Origin: Clostridia bacterium
GTDB taxonomy: Bacteria; Bacillota; Clostridia; Oscillospirales; CAG-382
DNA: 49,534 nucleotides
NCBI GenBank assembly: GCA_017537345.1
Contig: JAFYKY010000008.1
Span: 1 to 49,534, forward strand
Direction: 5' to 3'
Numbering within the stretch: position 1 is the first letter of the stretch; the number at the start of each line of letters is the position of its first letter. Shown in pieces: positions 23,983-33,849 of the stretch. The position numbers and the translations under genes were made by a program. Below the pieces are notes generated by a model, which saw nothing but the letters and a program-made list of their open reading frames with translations, searched no databases and was not told the DNA's origin.

Positions 23983-24515
23983 AAAAATTCAATTCTGTGC
24001 TTTGCGTAGTTATTGTGCTGTGTTTGTTCATGGCGTTTGCGGCAGGAAGCTCATCGGATGTATCGGTGTCTAAGGCTCCGACTGATGATAATTCTGCGCC
24101 GGCATCATCAGAAAAAGAGGATGCGGTTACTCCCGGAAATCTGACTATAAGCGTGGGAGAAACTTTAACAGTAAACAACCTGAAAATAACTTATGTTAAA
24201 TGCGAGGAAGTTACCGATTTTGACAGTTACTGCGAACCCGCAGAGGGCAATATTGTGTATTGTTTGAGCTTTAAGTTTGAAAACAACTCTTCCACAGACC
24301 ATTTTGTTTCTTTCTACGATTTTGATTGCTACGCCGATAATGAAGCGGCTGAACTCTATCTTTACGGTGATAACACACTTTCCGCAACAGTTTCTCCCGG
24401 CAGAACTGCTTCGGGCAATGTATACTTCGAAGTTCCCGCGAGTGCAACGGAAATAGAGGTTGAGTACACAACGGATTTCTGGAGCAATGACAAAGCAATT
24501 TTCGTTGTGAAATAA
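23979..24515 (+). CDS. Secreted DUF4352-like protein with a damaged lipobox
   Basis: 178 residues. The signal peptide ends MAFAAGSSSD, where related lipoproteins typically read LAACGSSSD, so the lipid-carrying Cys appears lost. The mature protein has a low-complexity linker, then a beta-rich domain: LTVNNLKITYVKCEEV, VYCLSFKFENNSS, and VPASATEIEVEYT. This fits the immunoglobulin-like DUF4352/DUF5067 group common in Bacillota. It is coupled to the VanZ-like gene by ATGA. Without the Cys it may be released or signal-anchored. Confidence 0.72.
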   Translation: MKKFNSVLCVVIVLCLFMAFAAGSSSDVSVSKAPTDDNSAPASSEKEDAVTPGNLTISVGETLTVNNLKITYVKCEEVTDFDSYCEPAEGNIVYCLSFKFENNSSTDHFVSFYDFDCYADNEAAELYLYGDNTLSATVSPGRTASGNVYFEVPASATEIEVEYTTDFWSNDKAIFVVK

Positions 24516-24527
24516 GTGCAATATAAT

Positions 24528-24568
24528 AAAAGAGGACTTTGCGAAACGGCAAAGTCCTCTTTACTTTA
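24528..24568 (+). terminator. Terminator of the VanZ-like/DUF4352-like operon
   Basis: AAAGAGGACTTTGC/GCAAAGTCCTCTTT stem of 14 pairs with loop GAAACG, followed by ACTTT. Confidence 0.85.
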
Positions 24569-24589
24569 ACAAGAATTTATCAATTCCTC

Positions 24590-24618
24590 TTTATTTTTTA
24601 ATAAATATGTGGTAGAAT
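24590..24618 (+). promoter_or_regulatory. Candidate promoter of mgtC-like and uvrBA genes
   Basis: TTTATT (24590-24595), 17 bases, TAGAAT (24613-24618) with a TGG extended -10. The -35 is weak. Confidence 0.45.
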
Positions 24619-24712
24619 AAAATGATAAAATGCATTTTCGTTTCCCGTGTATGAGTATCGGCGGGGGAGACTGCATATAGATTTATATACTTTATTAAAG
24701 GAGGAACCCGCT

Positions 24713-25414
24713 TTGCAGGTTTTATTAAGCGCATATTCTTATTTACAGCAGTTTTCTTTGGTTTCGGTGATCGTGCGTTTATTGCTCGCAGTGGTTTTGG
24801 GCGGAATTATCGGTTTCGAGCGTGAGCGTCACGGACGCGCCGCGGGACTCCGCACCCACGTGCTCGTTTGCGTCGGCTCGGCAATGGCAACTCTTATCGG
24901 CCACTATTGCCTTACGCTTGCCGATTATTCCGGAGATCCTCTCAGAATAGGGGCGCAGGTCCTTTCCGGCGTGGGCTTTCTGGGCGCGGGTACCATTATT
25001 TCAAACGGACGCTTTCAGGTGACCGGTCTTACCACCGCCGCAGGTCTGTGGGCAACCGCATCCATAGGTCTTGCGGTAGGTATCGGATTTTATGAAGCGG
25101 CGGCATTTTGCGCATTTCTGGTCGTTTTCACTATGTCCATTCTGAGCTGGGTGGATTCAAGAGTTATAAGAAAAAACAAAAACGTACATATTTATATGGA
25201 GCTTAACAGCGCAGAATCGGTAAACGAGGTGCTTTCTATGTTAAGCGGAAAATTCAATGCGAAAAACATTCAGATAACAGCGCCGAGAAGCAGTATTGCG
25301 GGAAACTGCGGTATTGAAGCAAGGCTTATCATCAAGCACAAGGAAGAAGTGGACGGCGTTATTCAACAACTGCTTGAAAACGAGCACGTGATCTACGCCC
25401 TGCCGTCCGCATAG
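24713..25414 (+). CDS. MgtC/SapB-family membrane protein
   Basis: 233 residues. The start is taken as the TTG at 24713 because a full AAAGGAGG lies 8 bases upstream; the longer frame from 24647 would add an unlikely polar leader. The family signature is clear: LAVVLGGIIGFERERHGRAAGLRTH, then IGAQVLSGVGFLGAGTII and GLTTAAGLWATASIGLA. Four to five membrane spans are followed by an ACT-like soluble domain of about 75 residues. MgtC relatives affect magnesium homeostasis and ATP-synthase control. It is 33 bases upstream of uvrB. Confidence 0.9.
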   Translation: MQVLLSAYSYLQQFSLVSVIVRLLLAVVLGGIIGFERERHGRAAGLRTHVLVCVGSAMATLIGHYCLTLADYSGDPLRIGAQVLSGVGFLGAGTIISNGRFQVTGLTTAAGLWATASIGLAVGIGFYEAAAFCAFLVVFTMSILSWVDSRVIRKNKNVHIYMELNSAESVNEVLSMLSGKFNAKNIQITAPRSSIAGNCGIEARLIIKHKEEVDGVIQQLLENEHVIYALPSA

Positions 25415-25447
25415 GCAAATTATCAAAAAAAGAAAGGAGTGGGATAA

Positions 25448-27400
25448 ATGCCTGATAAGTTCAAATTACATTCAAGCTTTTCTGCCACGGGCGACCAGCC
25501 GGAGGCGATACGCGCTCTCTGCGATGGGTTTGACAAGGGTTATACCGACCAGACCCTTATCGGCGTTACCGGTTCGGGAAAGACCTTTACTATGGCAAAT
25601 ATTATCGCCGCGGCAAACCGTCCCACCCTCGTTCTTGCCCACAACAAAACTCTTGCCGCCCAGCTTTGCAGTGAGTTCCGCGAATTCTTTCCTGAGAATG
25701 CGGTGGAGTATTTTGTTTCCTATTACGATTACTACCAGCCGGAAGCATACGTTCCCGGCAAGGACGTGTATATAGAAAAGGACGCATCCATAAATTCGGA
25801 AATAGATAAGCTCCGCCATTCCGCCACCACGGCGCTTATGGAAAGGCGGGATGTTATAGTGGTTTCCTCCGTGTCCTGCATATATTCTCTGGGTGACCCC
25901 GAGGAATACGGCAGAAACGTAATTTCCCTCCGCCCGGGAATGATATTCCCCCAAAGAGATTTAATAAAACGGCTTGTAACCTTGCAGTTTTCAAGGTCGG
26001 ATATCGGCTTTGACAGAAATAATTTCCGCGTGCGCGGGGACGTTATAGAGATTTTCCCCTCCAATTCCGACAGATACGCATACCGTGTGGAGCTGTTCGG
26101 GGATGAGATAGACCGTATCTCCCAGGTGGATACGGTTACGGGTGAAATAAATGCCCGTCTTTCCCACGTTGCCATATATCCTGCATCCCATTACGTAACC
26201 TCTGCGGAAAAAAGGGATGCGGCAATACACGAAATCCTTACCGAGCTTGACGAAAGAATAGAATTTTTTGAAAAACAGCAAAAATACGTAGAAGCACAGC
26301 GCATCCGCGAGCGAGTGCTCTTTGATGCGGAGCAAATACGGGAAATGGGCTTTTGCTCGGGGGTAGAAAACTATTCCCGTGTGCTTGCAGGCAGAAAGCC
26401 GGGCAGCACGCCTTATACTCTTCTTGACTTTTTCCCTGCGGATTACCTGCTTTTAATTGACGAAAGCCACGTTACCGTGCCTCAGGTACGGGGAATGTCC
26501 GGCGGAGATTACGCCAGAAAGAAAAATCTTATAGATTACGGCTTCCGTCTTCCCTCGGCGTTTGATAACCGCCCCCTTAACTTCGGTGAATTTTTGGATA
26601 AAAAGGGTGCCACCCTTTACGTTTCCGCTACTCCCGCACCTTTTGAAAAGGAGCGTTCACAGCAGATAGCGGAGCAGATCATACGCCCCACGGGACTTTT
26701 GGACCCCGAGGTGGAGGTGCGTCCCGTGAAAGGACAGGTGGACGATCTCCTTACCGAAATCCGCCTCCGTACACAAAAAGGAGAGCGTGTTCTGGTTACC
26801 ACCCTTACCAAGAAAATGGCAGAGGACCTTTCGGAATATCTTATCTCTGCCGATGTGAAGTGCCGTTATATGCACCACGATATTGACGCTATGGAGCGTA
26901 TGGAGCTTATCCGTGACCTGCGCAAAGGCACCATTGACGTGCTGGTGGGAATAAACCTGCTGCGAGAGGGCTTGGACCTGCCCGAGGTTTCTTTGGTAGC
27001 CATACTGGATGCGGATAAAGAAGGCTTTTTGCGCAGCGAAACTTCCCTTGTTCAGACTATCGGCAGAGCCGCCCGCCACGTAAACGGCAGGGTAATTATG
27101 TATGCGGATAAAATGACCGGTTCTATGGAAAGAGCCATAACCGAAACCAACCGCCGCCGCGGTATTCAAAAGGAATACAACGAAAAGCACGGTATTATTC
27201 CCAAGAGCATTGTAAAAGAGCTTCGTGATCCTATCGCCATTACCTCTGCGGTAAACGAGCAGGCGGACCCCAAGAAGATGAGCGAAACCCAAAAGAAAAA
27301 GCAGATAGAAGCGCTTACAAAGCAAATGAAGGAAGCGGCAAAGGTTTTGGATTTCGAAACCGCCGCCGCACTGCGTGACAGAATTAAACGATTAATGTAA
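25448..27400 (+). CDS. uvrB: UvrABC system protein B
   Basis: 650 residues, full length. Walker A is GVTGSGKT (39-46). The DNA-clamping beta-hairpin is [16 protein letters not shown] near 92-107. The DEAD-like box is LLIDESH and helicase motif VI is QTIGRAARH. The C-terminal UVR domain (about 612-648) binds UvrC. UvrB loads on damaged DNA through UvrA and recruits UvrC for incision. AAAGGAGTG precedes ATG. uvrA follows after 10 bases. Confidence 0.97.
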   Translation: MPDKFKLHSSFSATGDQPEAIRALCDGFDKGYTDQTLIGVTGSGKTFTMANIIAAANRPTLVLAHNKTLAAQLCSEFREFFPENAVEYFVSYYDYYQPEAYVPGKDVYIEKDASINSEIDKLRHSATTALMERRDVIVVSSVSCIYSLGDPEEYGRNVISLRPGMIFPQRDLIKRLVTLQFSRSDIGFDRNNFRVRGDVIEIFPSNSDRYAYRVELFGDEIDRISQVDTVTGEINARLSHVAIYPASHYVTSAEKRDAAIHEILTELDERIEFFEKQQKYVEAQRIRERVLFDAEQIREMGFCSGVENYSRVLAGRKPGSTPYTLLDFFPADYLLLIDESHVTVPQVRGMSGGDYARKKNLIDYGFRLPSAFDNRPLNFGEFLDKKGATLYVSATPAPFEKERSQQIAEQIIRPTGLLDPEVEVRPVKGQVDDLLTEIRLRTQKGERVLVTTLTKKMAEDLSEYLISADVKCRYMHHDIDAMERMELIRDLRKGTIDVLVGINLLREGLDLPEVSLVAILDADKEGFLRSETSLVQTIGRAARHVNGRVIMYADKMTGSMERAITETNRRRGIQKEYNEKHGIIPKSIVKELRDPIAITSAVNEQADPKKMSETQKKKQIEALTKQMKEAAKVLDFETAAALRDRIKRLM

Positions 27401-27410
27401 GGAAAAATAT

Positions 27411-30206
27411 ATGGAAACAGAAATCAAGGTAAAAGGTGCGAGAACACACAATTTAAAGGATATTTCCGTTACCGTTCCCCGCAACAAGCTCACGGTTTTT
27501 ACGGGGCTTTCCGGCAGCGGTAAATCCTCCCTCGCCTTCGATACCATTTATGCCGAAGGCCACAGAAGATTTGTGGAATCTCTGTCCTCTTATGCAAGAC
27601 AGTTTTTGGGTCAGCTTGATAAGCCTGACGTGGATTTTATAGAGGGACTTTCGCCCGCAATAGCCATTGACCAAAAGACCACCTCCAAAAACCCCCGTTC
27701 CACCGTTGGTACGGTTACGGAAATATACGATTATATCCGTCTTATGTACGCCCGTATCGGTGTGCCTCACTGCCCCGTGTGCGGTCTGCCCATAAAACAG
27801 CAGAGCATAGATGAAATAGTTTCCCGTGTGCTAACTCTTGACGAAGGCACCCGCTTTATGGTGCTGGCGCCCGTAGTGTCCGCCAAAAAGGGTATGCACG
27901 AAAAGGTGCTTGATGATGCGCGCAGGGGAGGCTTTGTCCGCGCCTACGTGGACGGAAACCTTTACGATCTTTCGGAGGTTCCGCCTCTCGATAAAAACAC
28001 AAAGCACGATATAGATATTGTGGTTGACCGTCTTGTTATGCGTGCGGAGGGAATTGCATCCCGCCTTACCGACAGTATCGAAACCGCCGCAAATCTGGCA
28101 AACGGTATAGTTAAAATACTGCTGGCAGATACGGGAGAAACTCTGCGCTTTTCCCAGAATTACGCCTGCCCCGAGCACGGCATATCCCTTGGGGAGCTGG
28201 AGCCGAGACTCTTTTCCTTTAACAGCCCTGTGGGCGCTTGCGAGGATTGCTCCGGTATCGGAATGAATTTTGTCGTTTCACCCGATCGTCTTATACCCGA
28301 TAAATCTCTTTCCCTTTTTGCGGGTGCGGTTATATGCAACGGGTTCAAGACCTTTGACCCCGGCAGCTATACCTATGATGCATTTACCCAAGTGGGCAAG
28401 CATTACGGCTGGGATGTGCATACGCCTATAAAGGATATGTCGGAAGAAGGCCTGCATGTGCTTTTATACGGAAACAAGTACGTGCGCAGAAACTATCATA
28501 TACCCAAGTTTGAGGGTATCGTTAATATGGTAAAGCGGAGATACGATTCCAACACATCTCCCGAATCCCGTGAATATTACGAAGCGTTTATGGACCACGT
28601 GCCCTGTCCCTCCTGCGGGGGAAGAAGACTCCGTCCCGAAGCGCTGGCGGTTACCGTTGGGGGCAAAAATATAGACGAGCTCTGCCGTATGTCCGTTTCC
28701 AACCTCCGTGAATTTTTCAGAAATCTCACCCTTACGGAAACGGAAAAAGCGGTTGCCAAGGAAATACTCAAGGAGATAAATTCCCGTTTGGGCTTCCTTG
28801 AAAACGTAGGGCTTGAATACCTTACCCTTGCCCGTGCCGCAGGCAGTCTTTCCGGCGGCGAAGCCCAGAGAATACGCCTTGCCACTCAGGTGGGAAGTGC
28901 GCTTGTGGGCGTTATGTACGTGCTGGACGAGCCCAGTATAGGACTCCACCAGCGTGATAATATCAAGCTTATAAACACCCTTAAATCCCTGCGGGATCTT
29001 GGCAACACCGTGCTTGTGGTTGAGCACGATGAAGAAACTATGATGAGCGCAGACCATATCGTGGATATCGGTCCTTACGCAGGTGTAAGGGGAGGAGAAG
29101 TGCTGTTTTCCGGCACGCCCGAAGAGCTTTTGAAAGCGGAAAATTCCATTACCGCCGAATACCTTTCGGGCAGAAGAAAGATCCCCGTTCCCACTGAACG
29201 CAGAAAAGGCAACGGACTTCACCTTACCGTACGGGGCGCAGCCCAGAACAACCTTAAAAATATAGACGTGGATTTCCCCTTGGGCAAGCTTGTCTGTGTA
29301 ACGGGCGTTTCGGGCAGCGGAAAATCCTCTCTGGTAAATTCTGTGCTGTGCGAAGGCGCCGCCCGCGCTCTGGGCAGATTAAGCGCCCACCCCGGCAAAT
29401 GCGAAGGTATTGAGGGACTTGAGAATATAGACAAGGTAATTCAGATAGACCAATCACCCATCGGGCGCACACCCCGTTCCAACCCCGCCACCTATACGGG
29501 TATGTTTACGGACATCCGCGCTTTGTACGCTTCCACTCCCGACGCAAAGGCGAGAGGGTACAAGGACGGCAGATTTTCCTTTAATATAAAGGGCGGCAGA
29601 TGCGAAGCCTGCGAAGGCGACGGAACCATAAAGATAGAAATGCATTTTCTTCCCGACGTATACGTTAAATGCGACGTGTGCAAGGGCAGAAGATACAACA
29701 GAGAAACTCTTGAAGTAAAATACAAGGGAAAGAATATTTACGACGTTTTGGAAATGACGGTAGACGAGGGTATGGAATTCTTTGCAAACTACCCTTCTAT
29801 CTTCCGCCGTCTTAAAACTCTTTCTCAGGTGGGGTTGGGATATATAAAGATAGGTCAATCCTCCACCACCCTTTCGGGAGGCGAAGCCCAAAGAGTAAAG
29901 CTTGCCACCGAGCTTGCCCGCCGCAGTACGGGAAAGACTTTGTATATACTTGATGAGCCCACCACGGGACTTCACAGCTATGATGTGGACAAGCTTAACG
30001 AGGTGCTTCACCGCCTTGTGGATACGGGCAATACCGTAGTGGTTATCGAGCATAATCTTGACCTTATAAAAACCGCAGACTATGTTATAGATTTAGGTCC
30101 CGAAGGGGGCGATGGCGGCGGAACTATCGTTGCCGCAGGCACTCCCGAAGAGATAGCAAAATGCGAAAACAGCTATACGGGACAATTTTTAAGAAAGGTG
30201 CTTTAA
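27411..30206 (+). CDS. uvrA: UvrABC system protein A
   Basis: 931 residues. Two ABC modules are present: Walker A motifs GLSGSGKSS and GVSGSGKSS, signature [14 protein letters not shown] and [14 protein letters not shown], Walker [11 protein letters not shown] and [10 protein letters not shown]. One zinc site reads CPEHG...CEDC, with His at 256 in place of one Cys; the other reads CEACEGDG...CDVCKG. UvrA scans DNA for bulky lesions as a dimer. It lies directly after uvrB, the normal Bacillota order; uvrC is not in the window. Confidence 0.97.
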   Translation: METEIKVKGARTHNLKDISVTVPRNKLTVFTGLSGSGKSSLAFDTIYAEGHRRFVESLSSYARQFLGQLDKPDVDFIEGLSPAIAIDQKTTSKNPRSTVGTVTEIYDYIRLMYARIGVPHCPVCGLPIKQQSIDEIVSRVLTLDEGTRFMVLAPVVSAKKGMHEKVLDDARRGGFVRAYVDGNLYDLSEVPPLDKNTKHDIDIVVDRLVMRAEGIASRLTDSIETAANLANGIVKILLADTGETLRFSQNYACPEHGISLGELEPRLFSFNSPVGACEDCSGIGMNFVVSPDRLIPDKSLSLFAGAVICNGFKTFDPGSYTYDAFTQVGKHYGWDVHTPIKDMSEEGLHVLLYGNKYVRRNYHIPKFEGIVNMVKRRYDSNTSPESREYYEAFMDHVPCPSCGGRRLRPEALAVTVGGKNIDELCRMSVSNLREFFRNLTLTETEKAVAKEILKEINSRLGFLENVGLEYLTLARAAGSLSGGEAQRIRLATQVGSALVGVMYVLDEPSIGLHQRDNIKLINTLKSLRDLGNTVLVVEHDEETMMSADHIVDIGPYAGVRGGEVLFSGTPEELLKAENSITAEYLSGRRKIPVPTERRKGNGLHLTVRGAAQNNLKNIDVDFPLGKLVCVTGVSGSGKSSLVNSVLCEGAARALGRLSAHPGKCEGIEGLENIDKVIQIDQSPIGRTPRSNPATYTGMFTDIRALYASTPDAKARGYKDGRFSFNIKGGRCEACEGDGTIKIEMHFLPDVYVKCDVCKGRRYNRETLEVKYKGKNIYDVLEMTVDEGMEFFANYPSIFRRLKTLSQVGLGYIKIGQSSTTLSGGEAQRVKLATELARRSTGKTLYILDEPTTGLHSYDVDKLNEVLHRLVDTGNTVVVIEHNLDLIKTADYVIDLGPEGGDGGGTIVAAGTPEEIAKCENSYTGQFLRKVL

Positions 30207-30209
30207 AAA

Positions 30210-31310
30210 ATGAAAAAGCTTATAATAATTCTTTTTGCTTTTTCCCTTTTGCTTGCTTCCTGCGAAACCGAGGGCGGCGTTTCCGTGCCTGATACTTCCG
30301 TGGAAAACGAAAACAGCGAGGCTTCGGATATTTCTGCTCCCGAACAAAGCGAAATAAGCGAAGAAAGCGTGTATATTCCCGTAAATCTGTTTGAAAAAAC
30401 AGAAAAAGTAAAAGAAGGCAAGCTGGAATACGATTTCAACCCCGATGCTGCGGAATTCGAATTCCAAAATCTTGTAACCTTTATGGATACTCTTTACAGC
30501 ACGGGCAATAAGTTTGCTTTTCCCACAGACGAAAAGTATATGCTTGAACGCTATACGGGCAACGCTTCGGATAATTTTTCCTTTGTGTATATAGATCTGG
30601 AAACGGGCTGCAGTCTTTCTTATAACACAAAGACCATTTACCAGACCTGCTCTGTTATAAAGCCTTCTCTTGCCGTATTTATACTCAAAAGCGGTGCGGA
30701 TCTTACAGAAGAAATAACCATAACCAAATATTCGGGCGGTTCCGGGGTTCTTAAAAGTGCAGATGTAGGCAAATCCTTTACCGCAGAATATCTTATGGAA
30801 ATAATGATCACCGAATCTGATAACACCGCATACGCCCATCTTTTGAAAAAATACGGTCAGCAGGAGTTTTCGGATTACCTTGCCTCGATCGGCAATAAAA
30901 ACACCAACGTTGGCGCGCCTACCTGGTATAAGTTCGGTCTTATTTCCGCACCCGACCTTGCAGTTATGATGAAGGACGTTTACGAATATTCAACGCAGGA
31001 CGAAAAAGGCGCGTGGGTACTTGAGTGTATGCAGCGAGCTACTTATAACGAGCTTATTACCTCTGTGGACGGCGGTATTCCCGTTGGTCACAAATACGGG
31101 GAGGATAACGGAATCGAACCTTCTCTCCACGACGGCGCGGTGTATCTGGGCGAGCATCCTTACGTGCTTGTAATATTGAGCAAGAGCGATGTAAACAGCC
31201 AAGAATCCTATGATAAATTCAAGGCGATCACCATTCTTGTAAACGAATTCCACGCCGCAATGCACGGCGGAGCCGATATTTTTACCCCCGAAAGCGAGGT
31301 AACACAGTAA
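30210..31310 (+). CDS. Serine beta-lactamase/DD-peptidase-like lipoprotein
   Basis: 366 residues. The lipoprotein signal ends LLASC (C18), followed by an acidic Ser-rich linker. The penicillin-recognising motifs are present: SVIK (S148, K151), SDN (203-205) and KYG (295-297). The Glu-rich loop that deacylates true class A beta-lactamases (E-x-x-L-N) is not visible between SDN and KYG, so a peptidoglycan peptidase or an inactive relative is more likely than drug resistance. It starts 3 bases after uvrA and must share its transcript. Confidence 0.82.
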   Translation: MKKLIIILFAFSLLLASCETEGGVSVPDTSVENENSEASDISAPEQSEISEESVYIPVNLFEKTEKVKEGKLEYDFNPDAAEFEFQNLVTFMDTLYSTGNKFAFPTDEKYMLERYTGNASDNFSFVYIDLETGCSLSYNTKTIYQTCSVIKPSLAVFILKSGADLTEEITITKYSGGSGVLKSADVGKSFTAEYLMEIMITESDNTAYAHLLKKYGQQEFSDYLASIGNKNTNVGAPTWYKFGLISAPDLAVMMKDVYEYSTQDEKGAWVLECMQRATYNELITSVDGGIPVGHKYGEDNGIEPSLHDGAVYLGEHPYVLVILSKSDVNSQESYDKFKAITILVNEFHAAMHGGADIFTPESEVTQ

Positions 31311-31312
31311 TT

Positions 31313-33151
31313 ATGAATACAGACAGATATTCCCACCTGCTTTCCCGTGTGGAAAAGCCGGGCAGATATACTGGCAACGAATACGGTGAAACACAAAAAA
31401 ATCTCGATGAGATCGACACCCGTATGTGCTTTTGCTTTCCCGATACATACGAAATAGGTATGTCCAATCTTGGTATGAAAATACTTATGGGTTGTGTAAA
31501 TCGTCTTGACGGTGTGTGGTGCGAAAAATCCTTTGCTCCTTGGGTGGATATGGAAGCTTTGATGAGAGAAACGGGCACAAAGCTTTTCTCTCTTGAAACG
31601 GGAGATCCTTTGGATAAATTCGATATAGTTGCTTTTACTCTGCAGTACGAGCTTTGCTACACCAATATGGTAAATATGCTCTCTCTTGCGGAAATCCCCC
31701 TTTACTCTGAGGACAGAGGGGAGGAGCACCCCCTTATAATTGCAGGCGGCCCCTGCTCATACAACCCCGAGCCCGTGGCGGATTTTGTAGACGTTTTCTC
31801 TATCGGTGAAGGGGAAGAGGCTATTCCCGAGCTTGTAGAGCTTTACAGAAAATGCAAAAAAGAGGGCAAAACCAAAAAAGAATTTCTTTATCTTGCCGCA
31901 ACCACCCTTGAAGGATTTTACGTGCCTTCCCTTTACGATGTGGAGTATAACGAAGACGGCACCATACGCTCCTTTACTCCTGCGCAGGGCGTTCCCGCAA
32001 AAATACAAAAACGCATAATAAAAGACCTTGATAAGGTATATTACCCCACAAAATCCGAAATTCCTTATATCGAAACCGTGCACGACCGTATCGTTATGGA
32101 AATATTCCGCGGCTGTATAAGAGGGTGCAGATTTTGTCAGGCAGGTATGGTGTACCGTCCTTACCGTGAAAAAACGCCGGACGTTATTGACGCCTGCGCC
32201 AAGGAATGTTTTGAAAACACGGGATATTCGGAAATGTCCCTTTCCTGCCTGTCCGTTTCGGATTACACCCGCCTTCCCGAGCTTATAGATAAGCTTCTTT
32301 TGTGGACAGACGAAAAAAAAGTTTCCCTTTCTCTTCCTTCCCAGCGTATAGACGCATTTTACGAGGAATTAATGGAAAAGGTAATGAGTGTCCGCAAAAG
32401 CGGTATGACCTTCGCTCCCGAAGCGGGCACACAAAGACTTCGTGACGTTATAAACAAAAATATTACCGAAGAAGAGATCCTTTCCGCCTGCCGCAAGGCT
32501 TTTGACGGCGGCAGAAATTCTCTTAAGCTGTATTTTATGAACGGTCTTCCCACCGAAACCGATGAGGATATTTTGGGTATCGCCAATCTTTCACAGAAGA
32601 TAGTGGATGAATTTTACTCTGTAAAGCGTCCCGGCAGAAAGGTGGAGGTGGGCATATCCGTTTCCTGCCTCGTGCCCAAGCCTTTTACCCCCTTCCAGTG
32701 GGAAAAGCAGGATACTATCGAAGAATTGCGCAGAAAACAAATGCTGCTGCGTGATAACATAAAGACCCGTAAAATAAGATATTCCTGGCACGAAGCAAAG
32801 GTTTCCCACGTGGAAGCCATATTCGCCAAGGGCAACAGAAAGCTATCAAGGGCGCTCGTGGAAGCAAACAAACGGGGACAGCGCTTTGACGGATGGGACG
32901 AATGCTTTGATTTTGAAAAATGGATGGATATCTTCGCATCCGTTGGTATCGACCCTGCCTTTTACGCAAACAGACAAATGTCCTATGATGAAATTTTGCC
33001 TTGGGACCACATTGATTGCGGCGTAACCAAGGAGTTTTTAATGCGGGAAAGCGAAAAAGCACGTGCCGCAGTTACCACTCCCGATTGCCGTACACAATGC
33101 TCCGCCTGCGGAGCAAATAAGCTGGGAGGTGAAAGAAAATGCTGTCGGTAA
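31313..33151 (+). CDS. B12-binding-like radical SAM protein (TIGR03960 family)
   Basis: 612 residues. An N-terminal cobalamin-binding-like region (FPDTYEIGMSNLGM, then IAGGPCSYNPEPVADFVD) precedes a radical SAM core with the iron-sulfur motif GCIRGCRFCQ. The Cys-rich end CRTQCSACG may bind another cluster. In Clostridia this protein is encoded next to, or fused to, a DUF2344 protein, as here (13-base overlap). The substrate is not established; a role in tRNA or ribosome modification has been suggested from context in the family. Confidence 0.88.
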   Translation: MNTDRYSHLLSRVEKPGRYTGNEYGETQKNLDEIDTRMCFCFPDTYEIGMSNLGMKILMGCVNRLDGVWCEKSFAPWVDMEALMRETGTKLFSLETGDPLDKFDIVAFTLQYELCYTNMVNMLSLAEIPLYSEDRGEEHPLIIAGGPCSYNPEPVADFVDVFSIGEGEEAIPELVELYRKCKKEGKTKKEFLYLAATTLEGFYVPSLYDVEYNEDGTIRSFTPAQGVPAKIQKRIIKDLDKVYYPTKSEIPYIETVHDRIVMEIFRGCIRGCRFCQAGMVYRPYREKTPDVIDACAKECFENTGYSEMSLSCLSVSDYTRLPELIDKLLLWTDEKKVSLSLPSQRIDAFYEELMEKVMSVRKSGMTFAPEAGTQRLRDVINKNITEEEILSACRKAFDGGRNSLKLYFMNGLPTETDEDILGIANLSQKIVDEFYSVKRPGRKVEVGISVSCLVPKPFTPFQWEKQDTIEELRRKQMLLRDNIKTRKIRYSWHEAKVSHVEAIFAKGNRKLSRALVEANKRGQRFDGWDECFDFEKWMDIFASVGIDPAFYANRQMSYDEILPWDHIDCGVTKEFLMRESEKARAAVTTPDCRTQCSACGANKLGGERKCCR

Positions 33152-33759
33152 GAATGTTTTTTTCCAAAAAAGGCACTATCCGCTACGTTTCTCATCTTGA
33201 TCTGTCCCGCGCAATTTCCAGAGCTTTGGTAAGAAGCGGGCTGGATATAGTCTATTCCGAGGGATATAACCCCCACGTGAAATTGGTTTTTATACAGCCT
33301 CTTTCCATTTTTCAGGAAAGCGTGTACGAAGCGGCGGATTTCCGCATACATAACGAGGATATTTCCTTTGAGGAAATTACAGCCGCCCTCAACCGTGTGC
33401 TTCCCGAGGGACTTGAGGTAATGTACACCGCTTCCCCCGTTATGGATATTTCGGAGTGCGCCTACGCCACCTATTCCGTAAAGCTGGATACGGATATGTC
33501 CGACGATGAGATACGGGACGAGCTTTCCGGCGAAATGATAATAAACAAAAAGACAAAAAGCGGATATAAGGATGTGGATATTTCCGAATTCGTTAAAAAC
33601 GTGTCCGTAAAGGACGGAACCGTGGAAATGACGGTATGCGCCGCCTGCAACCGCGCCCTGAATCCCGCCCTTGCGGTGCAGTATCTGGGGGACAGAGTGC
33701 GCTCGTCCCTTATTACCAGAACCGGTCTTTATAATGAAAAAATGGAGAAATTTATATAA
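33139..33759 (+). CDS. DUF2344 radical-SAM-linked protein (TIGR03936 family)
   Basis: 206 residues. The family start is plain: FFSKKGTIRYVSHLDLSRA, then GYNPHVKLVF. It overlaps the radical SAM gene by 13 bases and has its own GGGAGGTG site inside that gene. It is thought to assist the radical SAM partner, perhaps by binding the RNA substrate. In many relatives the gene for RNase G and ribosomal proteins follow; they do not here. Confidence 0.88.
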   Translation: MLSVRMFFSKKGTIRYVSHLDLSRAISRALVRSGLDIVYSEGYNPHVKLVFIQPLSIFQESVYEAADFRIHNEDISFEEITAALNRVLPEGLEVMYTASPVMDISECAYATYSVKLDTDMSDDEIRDELSGEMIINKKTKSGYKDVDISEFVKNVSVKDGTVEMTVCAACNRALNPALAVQYLGDRVRSSLITRTGLYNEKMEKFI

Positions 33760-33763
33760 AAGG

Positions 33764-33792
33764 TTGATTATATTAAAGTATTCTGCTATAAT
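33764..33792 (+). promoter_or_regulatory. Promoter inside the housekeeping run
   Basis: TTGATT (33764-33769), 17 bases, TATAAT (33787-33792) with TGC before the -10. It would drive the lipoprotein, pyrH and later genes. Confidence 0.75.
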
Positions 33793-33849
33793 TAACTGAT
33801 TAAGTATATCTTTCTTTCTCTTCCCCTTATTTTTTGGAGTTGATTTTAT

